A stretch of DNA of 64,000 nucleotides from Pseudoalteromonas luteoviolacea (GCF_000814765.1 NZ_JWIC01000005.1:434001-498000); one strand, 5' to 3'. Counted from the stretch's first letter, positions 8,671 to 17,925 are shown. Notes: generated by a model not told the origin, from the letters alone. Translations and numbers: made by a program.

Positions 8671-9183
8671 CTAAAATACTCTCTCACCCTGCTTTTTTGA
8701 GGTCAGAACAAATGCTTTCTTCAGCCCCAACCGTTTATATTTGGCAGTTATCTCTACGGAGCTATGCGCTTTATCACCGTAAAAAACATTATGGAATGAC
8801 AGATTCTTCGTGTGATCCACATTGGTAAACTTACCCATGACGATGATTTGATCTATTTCACGTCCATTGCCATGATGAGACGCTTGAGGAGACAACATCA
8901 GCCCCTCCAAGTACCTGACTTGTTTATCCTGTTGCATATAAATGCCAGCCAGTACTTGCTTGAAAATAGTCTCTTTTGCCTGCTTAAACTCGGTGAAGGA
9001 CAGGTGGCCATCTCGATTTGTATCCGCCGATACAAAGTTAGATGCCGACAGGGAAATTACGGTATAAGCACCTGTTTCATCAAAATTAAGCGTCCCGCGC
9101 TCTGCCACCATAAGGTGTGCATTAACAGGCATACTAAACACCAAAAAACACATACACCAAAAGTGATTTTTAAAATAAGTCAT
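8671..9183 (-). CDS. Secreted EF-hand-like protein
   Basis: This 170-residue protein has an N-terminal signal peptide (cleavage near NAH, about residue 22). A clear calcium-binding EF-hand loop, DTNRDGHLSFTE, lies at about 54-65. The remainder looks beta-rich, with no known enzyme motif. It follows the YHYH-domain lipoprotein gene by 15 bp in the same direction, so the two are probably one operon and may work together at the cell surface. Exact function unknown. Confidence 0.75.
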   Translation of the reverse strand: MTYFKNHFWCMCFLVFSMPVNAHLMVAERGTLNFDETGAYTVISLSASNFVSADTNRDGHLSFTEFKQAKETIFKQVLAGIYMQQDKQVRYLEGLMLSPQASHHGNGREIDQIIVMGKFTNVDHTKNLSFHNVFYGDKAHSSVEITAKYKRLGLKKAFVLTSKKQGERVF

Positions 9184-9198
9184 TACATCTACCTCTTT

Positions 9199-10326
9199 TT
9201 ATATCTCACCTTTCACACAACGCTGAAAGTATGGATAACTGTCCGTTGCATAGTAATGATAAATGCCTTCAGGAAATTCAGGTGTTACCCCAAAACGCCC
9301 ATTACACTCGTCTAGATCTCCACTACCCGCCACGTATTCCCAATCCTGTGCAAAAGTGCCTAACGCATAAACTGAGGTAGATGGTCGATTGCTGCTAACA
9401 TTTTCAACAAGCTGATAGCTACCTGTGATCACTTTGAGCGCGGACTGTGCATCATCTGCATCGCTATAACCATATCGCGCATAAATTGGAAAGCCATCTG
9501 CCGCCCAACCAATTAATGTCATGGTTGTGTCTGAACCACCGCGAAGTGCTATAAACCCTTCTGGCATGCCATGGTAATGATATGAGCCATCCGGTTGCAC
9601 ATGTGCGTTATTATCATCGGTACCAAAATCAAAGCTCGTTTGACCCAACGCTTCAATGCTCCAGCTTCCTGTATTCCCCACTAGCGAACAATCATTGCCA
9701 GAGTCATCACAGGAGCCAGCTGTATTGGCATCAATTTTTACACCATTCAAAACATAACCCGTTGCACCTCTTGGGCCACCGAGTGTTGAAGTGGTCTCAG
9801 TTTTTGTTGGTGTCAGCGAGTAACTGATCGACACTGACGTTTCACCGATCGTATTGGGATTGCCTGGATTTGGGAAAGTACCTGTTTGGTGGTCAGGAAT
9901 GCCATTTGCAGTTAAGGTTCTTGCACTGCCTGTACAATTCCAATCGGCATTACTGGTTGCTTGAACCGATGCAGAGTCGTTAAACTCATTATGGAAATAA
10001 TCACATAACACCCCATCGGTTGAGCCTGATGCCGTGGCCGTCCCATTATCAACACCACCTGAGCTATCAGTGCCACCACTTGTGTCACCTGAATTATCAG
10101 TGTTGGTATCACTCGTCGAGTCTGATGTTGAAGTGTTATTGCTGGTATCTGAAGTGCTAATGGTACTGCCTGATGTACTGGTATCTGCTGTGTTATTAAC
10201 ACTTTGCTGCGTCGTTGACTCAGTTTGCGTGTTATCACTACTACTAGAGCCACACCCTGTCAACATCAACATAGCTGCACTTGCTGTAAGTACAGATATG
10301 TTATGAACAATTGAACCTTGCTTCAT
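9199..10326 (-). CDS. YHYH-domain lipoprotein
   Basis: This 375-residue protein starts at MKQGSIVH (GGGAG 8 nt upstream). It has a lipoprotein signal with the lipobox LTGC (Cys about 25), then a low-complexity linker of about 80 residues rich in Ser, Thr, Asp, Asn and Gly. The folded domain carries the signature YHYHGMPEGF and a second GIYHYYATD motif with several Cys, the pattern of the YHYH protein family. Function in this family is not established; the His/Tyr motifs suggest metal binding. It is the first gene of an operon with the EF-hand protein. Confidence 0.82.
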   Translation of the reverse strand: MKQGSIVHNISVLTASAAMLMLTGCGSSSSDNTQTESTTQQSVNNTADTSTSGSTISTSDTSNNTSTSDSTSDTNTDNSGDTSGGTDSSGGVDNGTATASGSTDGVLCDYFHNEFNDSASVQATSNADWNCTGSARTLTANGIPDHQTGTFPNPGNPNTIGETSVSISYSLTPTKTETTSTLGGPRGATGYVLNGVKIDANTAGSCDDSGNDCSLVGNTGSWSIEALGQTSFDFGTDDNNAHVQPDGSYHYHGMPEGFIALRGGSDTTMTLIGWAADGFPIYARYGYSDADDAQSALKVITGSYQLVENVSSNRPSTSVYALGTFAQDWEYVAGSGDLDECNGRFGVTPEFPEGIYHYYATDSYPYFQRCVKGEI

Positions 10327-10470
10327 TTCAAACACTCCCATAAGAATAAAACTGTCTCACCAAATGCGGTGAACTATTGCTGTTTTTTTAACTATAGGAG
10401 TTGATTGTGCAAACACTGTGCAATCAAATAAATAATTTACAACCCGATTTATTCAGGAATAAAATTAACG

Positions 10471-10881
10471 TTATGACTTGGAAAGTGTTGGATTTTCTTC
10501 GATTAAATTTACCATCGGAATAAAGAGAGGTTTTGGCAAGTTATCCCATGTAAACCATTGCCATTGCTTACATTTATGCGGCTCAAGAATGTGTGCTTCC
10601 CCTTCATCACATCGTGCTTCAACAAATATAGTGATGTAATGTTTATCTTCATGCTCAAAAATGTCATTAGTGAAACCGACTTGTTTGACATCAACAACAG
10701 ATAGCCCTGTCTCTTCAAGCACTTCTCGAGCTGCACACGATTCGATACTCTCGCCAAATTCCAAGTGGCCACCAGGTGTTGCCCACGTGTTTGCGCCATG
10801 GGCCCCAATACGCTCACCCAATAAAACTTGATTGCCTCGTTTGATGATAACACCAACCCCGACTCGGACTACTTTGCTCAT
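10471..10881 (-). CDS. NUDIX hydrolase
   Basis: This 136-residue cytoplasmic pyrophosphohydrolase has a complete Nudix box: GGHLEFGESIESCAAREVLE continuing to ETG, fitting Gx5Ex7REUxEExGU. Substrate is probably a nucleoside diphosphate derivative, but the sequence does not fix it. It is monocistronic, divergent from the following gene, with the ribosome site AAAGGAA before the ATG at 10881. Confidence 0.88.
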   Translation of the reverse strand: MSKVVRVGVGVIIKRGNQVLLGERIGAHGANTWATPGGHLEFGESIESCAAREVLEETGLSVVDVKQVGFTNDIFEHEDKHYITIFVEARCDEGEAHILEPHKCKQWQWFTWDNLPKPLFIPMVNLIEENPTLSKS

Positions 10882-11046
10882 GGGATTTCCTTTTATAAAT
10901 GAGTGGAGCTGAATTTTAAACTTATCAAAAGGTTAAGCAACAAAAATATAGAGAACGCCACAGTTGCAAATGATATTAATTTTCATTACCATTTAAAACT
11001 TCAATATGAGAGGCAAATTCACTGCTTTTTTGAACAAAGGATAACC

Positions 11047-11520
11047 ATGTCAGCACAATTACTTACTCTAGTCTCATCTACTCACTCACCTTCGCTGACG
11101 ATCAAATACAATCGTTTAATAGACAGTGCGCAAACCGCTTTCTTGTTTGGCCACCAAGAAAAAGCAGCAAATTGTTATCACGAAGCATTTAAAGTCAGTC
11201 TCAGAATATTACAACAACCAAGTGCAAATAGAGTATCGATTAACCGCATGGTAGAAGTATGCAATTACTGCTTTGATCACTGCCCCGTTTTCGACGACTC
11301 TGATGATGATTGCTTTTTAGAAGCGGCAGCAGATGCACTCAGTAACATAGTTAGAAGTCAAAAAGAATTAAAAATAAGAAAAAAAGCACTGGAAGGATTT
11401 AGACATATTGCGTGCTTAGCGTGTGAGCTGGTGCGCTTTAATCAAAGCATTCGTTGTCAGGTTATTATCGATCAATATGTTAGGTTAGAGTCAAGCCATG
11501 CTCGATGCCTTTCACACTAA
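11047..11520 (+). CDS. Hypothetical helical protein, 157 aa
   Basis: This protein of 157 residues is predicted to be all-helical, with a TPR-like look (paired helices around 18-48 and 95-140) and several Cys/His including CNYCFDHCP near 76-84. The ATG at 11047 has AAAGGA upstream; the 48 codons upstream in the same frame lack a good start. No enzyme motif or signal peptide. Function unknown; the CxxCxxxC-like cluster could bind metal. Confidence 0.6.
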   Translation: MSAQLLTLVSSTHSPSLTIKYNRLIDSAQTAFLFGHQEKAANCYHEAFKVSLRILQQPSANRVSINRMVEVCNYCFDHCPVFDDSDDDCFLEAAADALSNIVRSQKELKIRKKALEGFRHIACLACELVRFNQSIRCQVIIDQYVRLESSHARCLSH

Positions 11521-11535
11521 CTTCCAATTACTGGT

Positions 11536-11562
11536 AGGCTGTGTCTGGTCCCGACACAGCCT
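11536..11562. terminator. Hairpin between convergent genes
   Basis: The 10-bp perfect stem AGGCTGTGTC/GACACAGCCT has a 7-nt loop and sits between two convergent genes. There is no strong T run, so it may be a weak bidirectional terminator. Confidence 0.5.
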
Positions 11563-11568
11563 GTGTAC

Positions 11569-12045
11569 TTAGTTAAAATTAACTGTATAGGCCCCTAAAT
11601 AGGTCTGTTGAGTACCCACTTTTTTACTTAAACGACATTCTAAACTGTAAGCTGTGCCCACATCTCTATTACTATCTCCTATGGTACTTGCAGAGACAGA
11701 CTGATATAAAAACCCTGGATAGCTAGATAAGGTAAAATCTTTCTTTAATAAAGTGGGCTTAGTTGCATAGTGCGACCAATGTCTGCGAACTAAACTACAA
11801 TACACCGTGCGATGCGGTTGGTGCCAAATATCTAGCCCCTGAAACTTGAGCCCCACTTGGTTGCGAATGGGGCACCGGATAGTTAAGTCCTGAGTCGAGG
11901 ATATATTTGTCACACCCGCTTCTTCAAATGCAATTTCACCATATGCGCCTACCTGCTTACACTCAGTTGGATCGACAGATATGCTTACTTGCGCACTTAC
12001 TGCAAAAGACAGTAATAATCCTGATACTAATAATATATGTTTCAT
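11569..12045 (-). CDS. Secreted hypothetical protein
   Basis: About 158 residues with a clear signal peptide ending near SAQ. The mature part is predicted beta-rich with four Cys (VDPTECK, IRCPI, YCSL, LECRL), which probably form disulphides in the periplasm. Two adjacent ATGs exist; the second (12045) is better spaced from AAGGA. No family is recognised, and nothing links it to its neighbours, which are transcribed separately. Confidence 0.6.
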   Translation of the reverse strand: MKHILLVSGLLLSFAVSAQVSISVDPTECKQVGAYGEIAFEEAGVTNISSTQDLTIRCPIRNQVGLKFQGLDIWHQPHRTVYCSLVRRHWSHYATKPTLLKKDFTLSSYPGFLYQSVSASTIGDSNRDVGTAYSLECRLSKKVGTQQTYLGAYTVNFN

Positions 12046-12198
12046 CATGTTTCCTTCATTTAAACCTTCACAACAAAATGATAATTACATAAAAATAACA
12101 ACTAATTTATATTTTTTACATATAAAAACACACCAGCCATTCGTACAAACTATTAATGGCTTGTTTTCTACTTCTCTAAATTTGAAAGAGACTTTCAC

Positions 12199-13116
12199 TC
12201 AAAGCAACAGGGCTGCTGAAATTTTTTGTGCAAAGAAATCTATAAATACGCGTGATTTTTGTGCGAGAAATCCTGTGTTGGGGTAAACAGCATAGATATC
12301 AGATTGATTTAATTTCCACTGCGGTAACACTTCAACGAGCGTCCCTTTTTGTAAATGGGAATAGGTAATAAAATCTGCCAGCAGCGCGATACCAGAACCA
12401 TCTAACGCCGCAGCCAATAATGCTGACGCATCATCACACATGAGTGTGGGTGTAATCTCGACTTTTCTCGTGACCTTGTCTTTCGTTAATTGCCACTTTT
12501 TGCCTTGAGATAAATACGAGAAATGTAAACATTGATGGTTTTGTATATCGGCTGGCCACTGAGGAACGCCTGCTTGTGCTAAATAATCAGGCGAGGCAAC
12601 CAAGCGTCGTATATTAGGGGCGATCCGTTTAGCGCGTAAACTTGAGTTACTTAAGGTCCCAATCCTTATTGCAACATCAAGATTCTGCTGCATTAAGTCC
12701 TCAAAATTATCCTTTTGAATAAGCTCTAATTTAAGTTTGGGATAACAACGTAAAAATTCTCCCAAATATGGACTAATATGCAAACGTCCAAATGTGTTAG
12801 GAATACTGACTCGCAAAGTGCCTCTTGGCTCACTATTTTCGCACGCCATATCTTGCTCGATAGAGTCCAATTGAGATAGCACACCAGAGTAAGCCTCTAA
12901 ATATCGCTGTCCAGCTTCAGTGATATTGACTTGTCTTGTTGTACGCGTGAATAGCTGCGTTTTTAATATAGATTCGAGCTTTTTTATCCTGCGCCCAAGT
13001 GTCGACGGCGATAGCTCTAAAAGCTGAGCAGCAGCAACAAAGCTATCAGCTTGCGCTGTGGTCACAAATGTACTGTAAAGGCCCAGTAAACCTTCATCTT
13101 GATTATAGCGTGTCAT
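12199..13116 (-). CDS. LysR family transcriptional regulator
   Basis: About 305 residues: an N-terminal winged helix-turn-helix (about 15-75, with SFVAAAQLLELSPSTLGRRI) and a type 2 periplasmic-binding-like effector domain (about 100-300). It belongs to the large CrgA/YafC-like group. It is divergent from the SDR gene with about an 85-bp gap, so it probably regulates the SDR/CMD pair. The ATG at 13116 is favoured by AAGGA 10 nt upstream; a GTG three codons earlier sits too close to that site. Confidence 0.88.
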   Translation of the reverse strand: MTRYNQDEGLLGLYSTFVTTAQADSFVAAAQLLELSPSTLGRRIKKLESILKTQLFTRTTRQVNITEAGQRYLEAYSGVLSQLDSIEQDMACENSEPRGTLRVSIPNTFGRLHISPYLGEFLRCYPKLKLELIQKDNFEDLMQQNLDVAIRIGTLSNSSLRAKRIAPNIRRLVASPDYLAQAGVPQWPADIQNHQCLHFSYLSQGKKWQLTKDKVTRKVEITPTLMCDDASALLAAALDGSGIALLADFITYSHLQKGTLVEVLPQWKLNQSDIYAVYPNTGFLAQKSRVFIDFFAQKISAALLL

Positions 13117-13201
13117 GCAATTCACTTCCTTATCACACGGTGATTATCCTCATACCAATCTATTGTAAAGTGCATACAACTTCAAACAAACAGGTAAAAA
13201 C

Positions 13202-13975
13202 ATGCTAGAAGGAATTAAAGAACATGCATTTTTAGTCACTGGCGCAAGCGCAGGTATTGGACAAGCAACTGCGGTTTTGCTTACCAAACTGGGCGCCAAA
13301 GTAACTATTTTGGCAAGACGTGAAAATGAGCTATTGCAAACGTTAGAGATGATCAAACCCTATACGGATGACGCAAGTTATCTCGTCGCCGATATTAATC
13401 AGCACAACGTACACCACCAAGCAATCGAGCAAACAGTTGCAAAGTATGGACGGTTTGACGGTGCTTTTAATAATGTAGGTACTATCGGGAATTTCGCTCC
13501 GTTACTAGAACAATCAGAAGCCGACTTTGACCGCACTTTAACCACAAATACCAAATCTATATGGCTCGCTGTACAAGCTCAAGCTCGCTACTTTAAAGAA
13601 CAGCAAAATGGCGGCGTTATCGTCAATACCTCTTCTTGGCTTGCTAACGGTGGGCTGATCGGGTCAACCTGCTACTCAGCGAGTAAAGGCGCGCTAGATG
13701 CTTTTATTCGCCCAGCGGCTCTTGAGTTAAGTCAATACGGGATACGGATCAATAATATCAACCCTGGAGGTATTGATACTCAAATGACACGAAAAGCATT
13801 TAATCATGATGAGACAGTACTTCAGAATTTTGCAAACCAGCACCCCAGAGGTTGCTTAGGTTCCTGTCTAGATGTTGCTAATACTGTTGCGTTTTTACTG
13901 AGCGATGCAGCTATGAACATCACGGGCCAATCCATTACTGTCGATGGTGGTTATGCCATTGCAGGTCAACGATAA
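13202..13975 (+). CDS. Short-chain dehydrogenase/reductase
   Basis: This 257-residue Rossmann-fold NAD(P)-dependent oxidoreductase has the glycine motif TGASAGIG (about 13-20), the FNNVG segment of the family, the catalytic Ser in VNTSSW and the YSASK catalytic pair near 160-164, then NPGGIDTQM. It is followed 12 bp later by a CMD-family gene in the same operon and is divergent from LysR. The substrate is unknown. Confidence 0.9.
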   Translation: MLEGIKEHAFLVTGASAGIGQATAVLLTKLGAKVTILARRENELLQTLEMIKPYTDDASYLVADINQHNVHHQAIEQTVAKYGRFDGAFNNVGTIGNFAPLLEQSEADFDRTLTTNTKSIWLAVQAQARYFKEQQNGGVIVNTSSWLANGGLIGSTCYSASKGALDAFIRPAALELSQYGIRINNINPGGIDTQMTRKAFNHDETVLQNFANQHPRGCLGSCLDVANTVAFLLSDAAMNITGQSITVDGGYAIAGQR

Positions 13976-13987
13976 AGGAATATTCTA

Positions 13988-14728
13988 ATGACAAAACTAA
14001 TGTTAATGACGCTTTTTTCACTATTCATGACAACCAGTGCACAAGCACAAAACATGAATAATATCAGCCAACGCGCGTATCGAGATGTCTTTGAACATAC
14101 GCAATTATCAAAAAAAGAGCAGTCTCTTGTCTCTATCGCATTATTAATCGGCGCTAACCAAAAGCAACTCGCTGTGACAACAATTCAAGAGGCACTGAAT
14201 GCCAAAACATTGACCCCTCAACAAATAATTTCATTACTTGCCCAGCTAACCAGTTATGTGGGGTTTCCAAAAATAGAGGCGATCACAGAGGGTTTACCGG
14301 AGAAAATACAAAAGGCGCAGATAAAATTGCCAAAAGATACAATAAATATACGCCATGCGGTGGGGAAAAAATATTATGAAAAGCTTGACCCAAAAGGCTA
14401 TCAAGTCATAAACGCTGCGTTTGGAGATGCTGCCCCTCAGCTGGTCGCCACAACATACCCTTTATTTGGTGATGCTTTTTCCCACCAAGCACTTACAATT
14501 AGAGAAAAACAGTTAGTGACAGTCAGCTGTCTCACTGCACTTGGCAGTGCCCAGCCACAATTGAGTTTTCATGTTGGTACATCATTGCATGTTGGTTTAA
14601 CCGCGAATACGCTCTATGATATCGCGACTATCAGTCAATATTACTCTGGCATGCCAAGTGCTTACAATCTAGCTCTTGCGATTAAACAACATACCGAGTC
14701 TCAAAAGCAAAACCCATATGCAGAATAA
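13988..14728 (+). CDS. Periplasmic carboxymuconolactone decarboxylase-family protein
   Basis: This 246-residue protein has an N-terminal signal peptide (about 1-20) followed by two CMD-like helical repeats (about 30-110 and 135-230; the second contains REKQLVTVSCLTALG and HVGTSLHVGLT). The CxxC redox pair of AhpD-type members is absent, so peroxidase-partner activity is unlikely. It lies in an operon with the SDR; RBS AAGGAAT 8 nt before ATG. Function unknown beyond the family. Confidence 0.8.
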   Translation: MTKLMLMTLFSLFMTTSAQAQNMNNISQRAYRDVFEHTQLSKKEQSLVSIALLIGANQKQLAVTTIQEALNAKTLTPQQIISLLAQLTSYVGFPKIEAITEGLPEKIQKAQIKLPKDTINIRHAVGKKYYEKLDPKGYQVINAAFGDAAPQLVATTYPLFGDAFSHQALTIREKQLVTVSCLTALGSAQPQLSFHVGTSLHVGLTANTLYDIATISQYYSGMPSAYNLALAIKQHTESQKQNPYAE

Positions 14729-14732
14729 AAAC

Positions 14733-14763
14733 CATGTGTCGCACTAATTTACTGCGGCACATG
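14733..14763 (-). terminator. Terminator between convergent genes
   Basis: The 10-bp stem CATGTGYCGC/GCGRCACATG contains one G-U pair. On the minus strand it is followed by GGTTTTTATT, so it mainly ends the serine hydrolase transcript, and it may also serve the CMD gene. Confidence 0.65.
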
Positions 14764-14780
14764 TTACTAAAGTTACTCAC

Positions 14781-15644
14781 TTAAAGCCCATTTATAGCAA
14801 GCTTCACAGCTTTATTTTCAACCTCTGCTTGATCTTGCCCTTGCGCAAACACGGCTATGGTTTTAGGACTCTGCTGTTTAAAATGATGCACCGCAATGAC
14901 ACTCCCCGGCCCCATTCCTGTATGCCCCACAGTATGGAGACTATTATTATTATTACACATTAGCCCCAACCCAATTGCCGGATGAGTCCAAGGACGCTCG
15001 CCCACATCGACATTCAATGGCAGCACAGACTGCATTTGCGCAAGCGCTTGAGTACCCACAATATCTCCATTGAGTAAGTAATGTAAAAACAATGCCGCAT
15101 CTTTCACCGTACCAGCTATCAAACCATGGTAACACCAGCTGGGTTCGTAATCATTAACACTGCCTTCTAGCAGCATAAAAGCCTGTTTATCTTTTACTAA
15201 GTGTGCACTGTTTAAACCCAGCTCTTTAACTAAGAGATCATGAATTAATGTTGCAAATTCCAAATCATAAAGTCGTTCTAATTGCTGGCGTAACAATAAA
15301 TATCCTATATTCGAGTAACACCACCCGCCCCCTGGCTCATAGCGTAAAGTCTCTACATCTACTTTTTCAAATAGTGTATCTACTGACCAAGGTTTTTCAT
15401 TATTTGCAACCGCTTGATGATACTCAGGTAAAAAAGAGTAATCTCCTAACCCTGAAGTGTGCTGTAGTAGCTGTCGATAAGTAAACGGCTTACCTGGACA
15501 GTTATCGTCTAAACCCAACTTACCCGAATCGCAAAGGCGCATAACCAAGGTAGCAATTACGGTTTTAGTAAAGCTCCACCAAGGCACTATCACACGGCTC
15601 TGTCCATATACCTTGCCAGTCTCATCGACCTTACTGCATATCAT
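14781..15644 (-). CDS. Serine hydrolase, class C beta-lactamase/esterase fold
   Basis: About 287 residues with the SxxK catalytic motif in WWSFTKT, the YSN motif in WCYSNIGYLL and the HTG motif in VGHTGMGPG, the three active-site elements of the beta-lactamase/DD-peptidase/esterase superfamily. No signal peptide is seen, so it is probably cytoplasmic and an esterase or peptidase rather than a resistance enzyme. The ATG at 15644 is preferred because GGAG lies 6 nt upstream; a GTG four codons earlier overlaps that site. Confidence 0.85.
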   Translation of the reverse strand: MICSKVDETGKVYGQSRVIVPWWSFTKTVIATLVMRLCDSGKLGLDDNCPGKPFTYRQLLQHTSGLGDYSFLPEYHQAVANNEKPWSVDTLFEKVDVETLRYEPGGGWCYSNIGYLLLRQQLERLYDLEFATLIHDLLVKELGLNSAHLVKDKQAFMLLEGSVNDYEPSWCYHGLIAGTVKDAALFLHYLLNGDIVGTQALAQMQSVLPLNVDVGERPWTHPAIGLGLMCNNNNSLHTVGHTGMGPGSVIAVHHFKQQSPKTIAVFAQGQDQAEVENKAVKLAINGL

Positions 15645-15908
15645 TGAATACTCCACGCTGAATTCACACTATCTTCTATGTATGACGATAGGCCCAAAAT
15701 AAATTAAGTGTGCTAGATTTAGTTTTACGCAAGGGTAAGTGCATTTTCAATTTCGACGCAATTCGTTAAATTGAGTACAACCCCATAATAATATTAAAAT
15801 TATAGTATTATCATGAAATTATCTCACTTATGCTTTTATTGCTCTGTTGAGAATGTTAGTTTAATCACCAATTTAAAGTGATAGCTCAATAATGATAGGC
15901 CGAAAACA

Positions 15909-16385
15909 ATGACTCAAGATACCAAAATTTCTAATATTCTCGTTGTTTGCATGGGCAATATTTGTCGCTCACCTACTATGGAAGCGGTATTAAAAGCCAA
16001 AATCAAAGCCAAAGGGTTATCTGTAAATATCGACTCGGCTGGTACCATTAATTACCATGAAGGTAATGCACCTGATAGACGCAGTGTAAAAGCAGGTGAA
16101 CGTCGAGGCTATCGCTTTTCAAACATACGCTCGAGACAAGTGCGTCCAGAAGACTTTGAGGTATTTGACCTCATTCTATGTGCCGATAAATTGAATTTTG
16201 AAGACCTTAAATCAGTTTGCTCACCACAGTACCAATATAAAATCCAATTATTTTTAGACTACGCTCATGACGAGGTAAAGGAAGTGCCTGATCCCTATTA
16301 CGGTGAAGGAGATGGATTCGAACTGGTTTTAGATCTCATAGAAAGGGCGAGTGATAACATTATTAAGCGGCTGTTAACTGCTTAA
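15909..16385 (+). CDS. Low-molecular-weight protein tyrosine phosphatase
   Basis: This 158-residue protein has the P-loop VCMGNICRSPT near the N-terminus (Cys nucleophile, CX5R) and the general-acid loop PDPYYG near 128-133, diagnostic of LMW-PTPs. Related enzymes act on phosphotyrosine in capsule regulators or arsenate, but no kinase, wzc or ars genes are adjacent. It stands alone after a 250-bp AT-rich gap. Confidence 0.93.
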   Translation: MTQDTKISNILVVCMGNICRSPTMEAVLKAKIKAKGLSVNIDSAGTINYHEGNAPDRRSVKAGERRGYRFSNIRSRQVRPEDFEVFDLILCADKLNFEDLKSVCSPQYQYKIQLFLDYAHDEVKEVPDPYYGEGDGFELVLDLIERASDNIIKRLLTA

Positions 16386-16504
16386 ATTATAAAACACCAT
16401 CATACAGTCTGTTACAAAATGCAAAAAAAGCGGGCTAGACGTCCACATCCAATATACCCACAATAAAAATATACTAATAATAAGCCGATGCTTAAGGAAA
16501 AGAG

Positions 16505-17206
16505 ATGAAAGAGTTGTCCATCGTTTTAATCGGAGATTTTGATCCAACAGTCCCAGCTCACCAAGGGATCCCGCTCTCGGTAGACATTGCCGCGGAAGAC
16601 CTCAAACTAAAAGTTACCGCGACTTGGCTTGGCACGGATAAAGTGCAAGACACAGATCTATCTCAATTTGACGGTATTTGGTGCGTACCTAAAACCCCTT
16701 ATGTCGACCCAGAAGGCGCACTTAGAGCGATCCGCTACGCAAGAGAAAACTTAATTCCATTTTTGGGTACCTGTGGTGGCTTTCAACATGTTGTTGTTGA
16801 GTATGCGAGAAATGTCATTGGTTGGTCAGACGCGGCACACGGAGAATCAGAGCCAGACGCCAAGCGGCAAGTCATATCGCCTTTAAGCTGTGCCTTGGTT
16901 GAAACAACTGAGACAATCAATCTGTTTGCTCAAAGCCAATTAGCCAGTATTTATGGCTCTTTGACAATTCAGGAAGGATACCGATGCCGCTATGGTTTAA
17001 ATACAGCTTTTCGTGAAGCCCTACTTCAAGGCCCTTTAGTTGCTTCAGCAGACGACGATACAACTGAAATTCGCGCTGTAGAGTTGACAATACACCCGTT
17101 TTTTATTGCCACACTTTTCCAGCCAGAGCGCGCAGCATTGAGTGACAAACGCTCACCTCTTATTGCTGCATTTGTTAATGCCTGTGCGCAAAATCAAGGT
17201 TTATAA
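16505..17206 (+). CDS. CTP synthase C-terminal-like amidotransferase protein with altered triad
   Basis: A 233-residue stand-alone class I glutamine amidotransferase fold. The nucleophile elbow FLGTCGGFQH carries Cys90. The expected His-Pro-Glu of the triad reads FQPE (205-208): Glu208 is kept but the His is Gln206. It therefore may not hydrolyse glutamine normally. It resembles the group annotated as CTP synthase C-terminal-region-related proteins, some of which are selenoproteins. No synthetase partner is adjacent; the next gene is an oxygenase on the same strand. RBS AAGGAA 6-7 nt upstream. Confidence 0.8.
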   Translation: MKELSIVLIGDFDPTVPAHQGIPLSVDIAAEDLKLKVTATWLGTDKVQDTDLSQFDGIWCVPKTPYVDPEGALRAIRYARENLIPFLGTCGGFQHVVVEYARNVIGWSDAAHGESEPDAKRQVISPLSCALVETTETINLFAQSQLASIYGSLTIQEGYRCRYGLNTAFREALLQGPLVASADDDTTEIRAVELTIHPFFIATLFQPERAALSDKRSPLIAAFVNACAQNQGL

Positions 17207-17256
17207 GCCTAATGGTTAGATACGCTTGCCTTTTTGAGCTTGATTAGGTAAAAAAC

Positions 17257-17276
17257 CACCTCATTAACTGGAGGTG
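17257..17276 (+). promoter_or_regulatory. Hairpin covering the ribosome binding site of the 2OG oxygenase gene
   Basis: CACCTC and GAGGTG form a 6-bp stem with an 8-nt loop. The 3' arm contains the Shine-Dalgarno GGAGG of the downstream TTG-start gene. Translation could be limited by this structure; regulation is inferred. Confidence 0.4.
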
Positions 17277-17280
17277 TGAC

Positions 17281-17925
17281 TTGTCTGACTTTGACATTGA
17301 AAACATATATGCGCAAATAGCTGATGATTTGCGCTCAACCGGCTTAAGCATTATCGAAAATGCCGTTGACCCCAAAATTATTCAAGCGCTCAATGCCCGC
17401 ATTGCAAGTTTAGAAGAAGATACTTTTCAAACTGCAGGGATTGGTCGTCAAAGTGACCACGAAAAAAATGCCCAGATCAGACGAGATAAAATTCGTTGGC
17501 TTGAAAGAGGCAATGCACAAGAGGCCGGCTATCTAGATGCGATGGATGAATTAAAAAACTACTTAAACCGCCGTTTATTCATGGGCCTCTTCAGCTATGA
17601 GAGTCACTTTGCCCATTACGAAGAAGGTGCCTTTTACAAGAAGCATCTCGATGCATTTAAAGGTAAAGCAAACCGTGTTCTCACCACTGTTTTCTACTTA
17701 AATGATGATTGGCAAGACAAGGATGGCGGTGAACTCGTCATCTATCAAGCAGAAGATCATGACAAAGAGTTGTGCAGAGTAGTGCCAAAACAAGGCACTC
17801 TTGTTACTTTTTTAAGTGACGAGTTTCCTCATGAAGTTTTACCGGCAAATAAATCAAGGTATTCAATTGCAGGGTGGTTCAGAATAAATGCAAGTACCGC
17901 AGCACATATTGACCCACCTCGTTAA
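17281..17925 (+). CDS. 2OG-Fe(II) oxygenase (SM-20/prolyl-hydroxylase type)
   Basis: This 214-residue protein of the double-stranded beta-helix family has the iron ligands His122 and Asp124 (KKHLDAF) and His184 (FPHEV), and the 2-oxoglutarate-binding Arg193 (SRYSIAGWF). The upstream IRRDKIRWL segment is typical of the SM-20/PHD-like branch that hydroxylates proteins. The start is TTG, chosen because GGAGG is exactly spaced and no ATG is available. The target protein is unknown. Confidence 0.88.
   Translation: MSDFDIENIYAQIADDLRSTGLSIIENAVDPKIIQALNARIASLEEDTFQTAGIGRQSDHEKNAQIRRDKIRWLERGNAQEAGYLDAMDELKNYLNRRLFMGLFSYESHFAHYEEGAFYKKHLDAFKGKANRVLTTVFYLNDDWQDKDGGELVIYQAEDHDKELCRVVPKQGTLVTFLSDEFPHEVLPANKSRYSIAGWFRINASTAAHIDPPR

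Noticed and set aside
12049..12198. Short AT-rich plus-strand frame upstream of the secreted hypothetical gene
   Set aside because: It is antisense or promoter DNA with no ribosome site.
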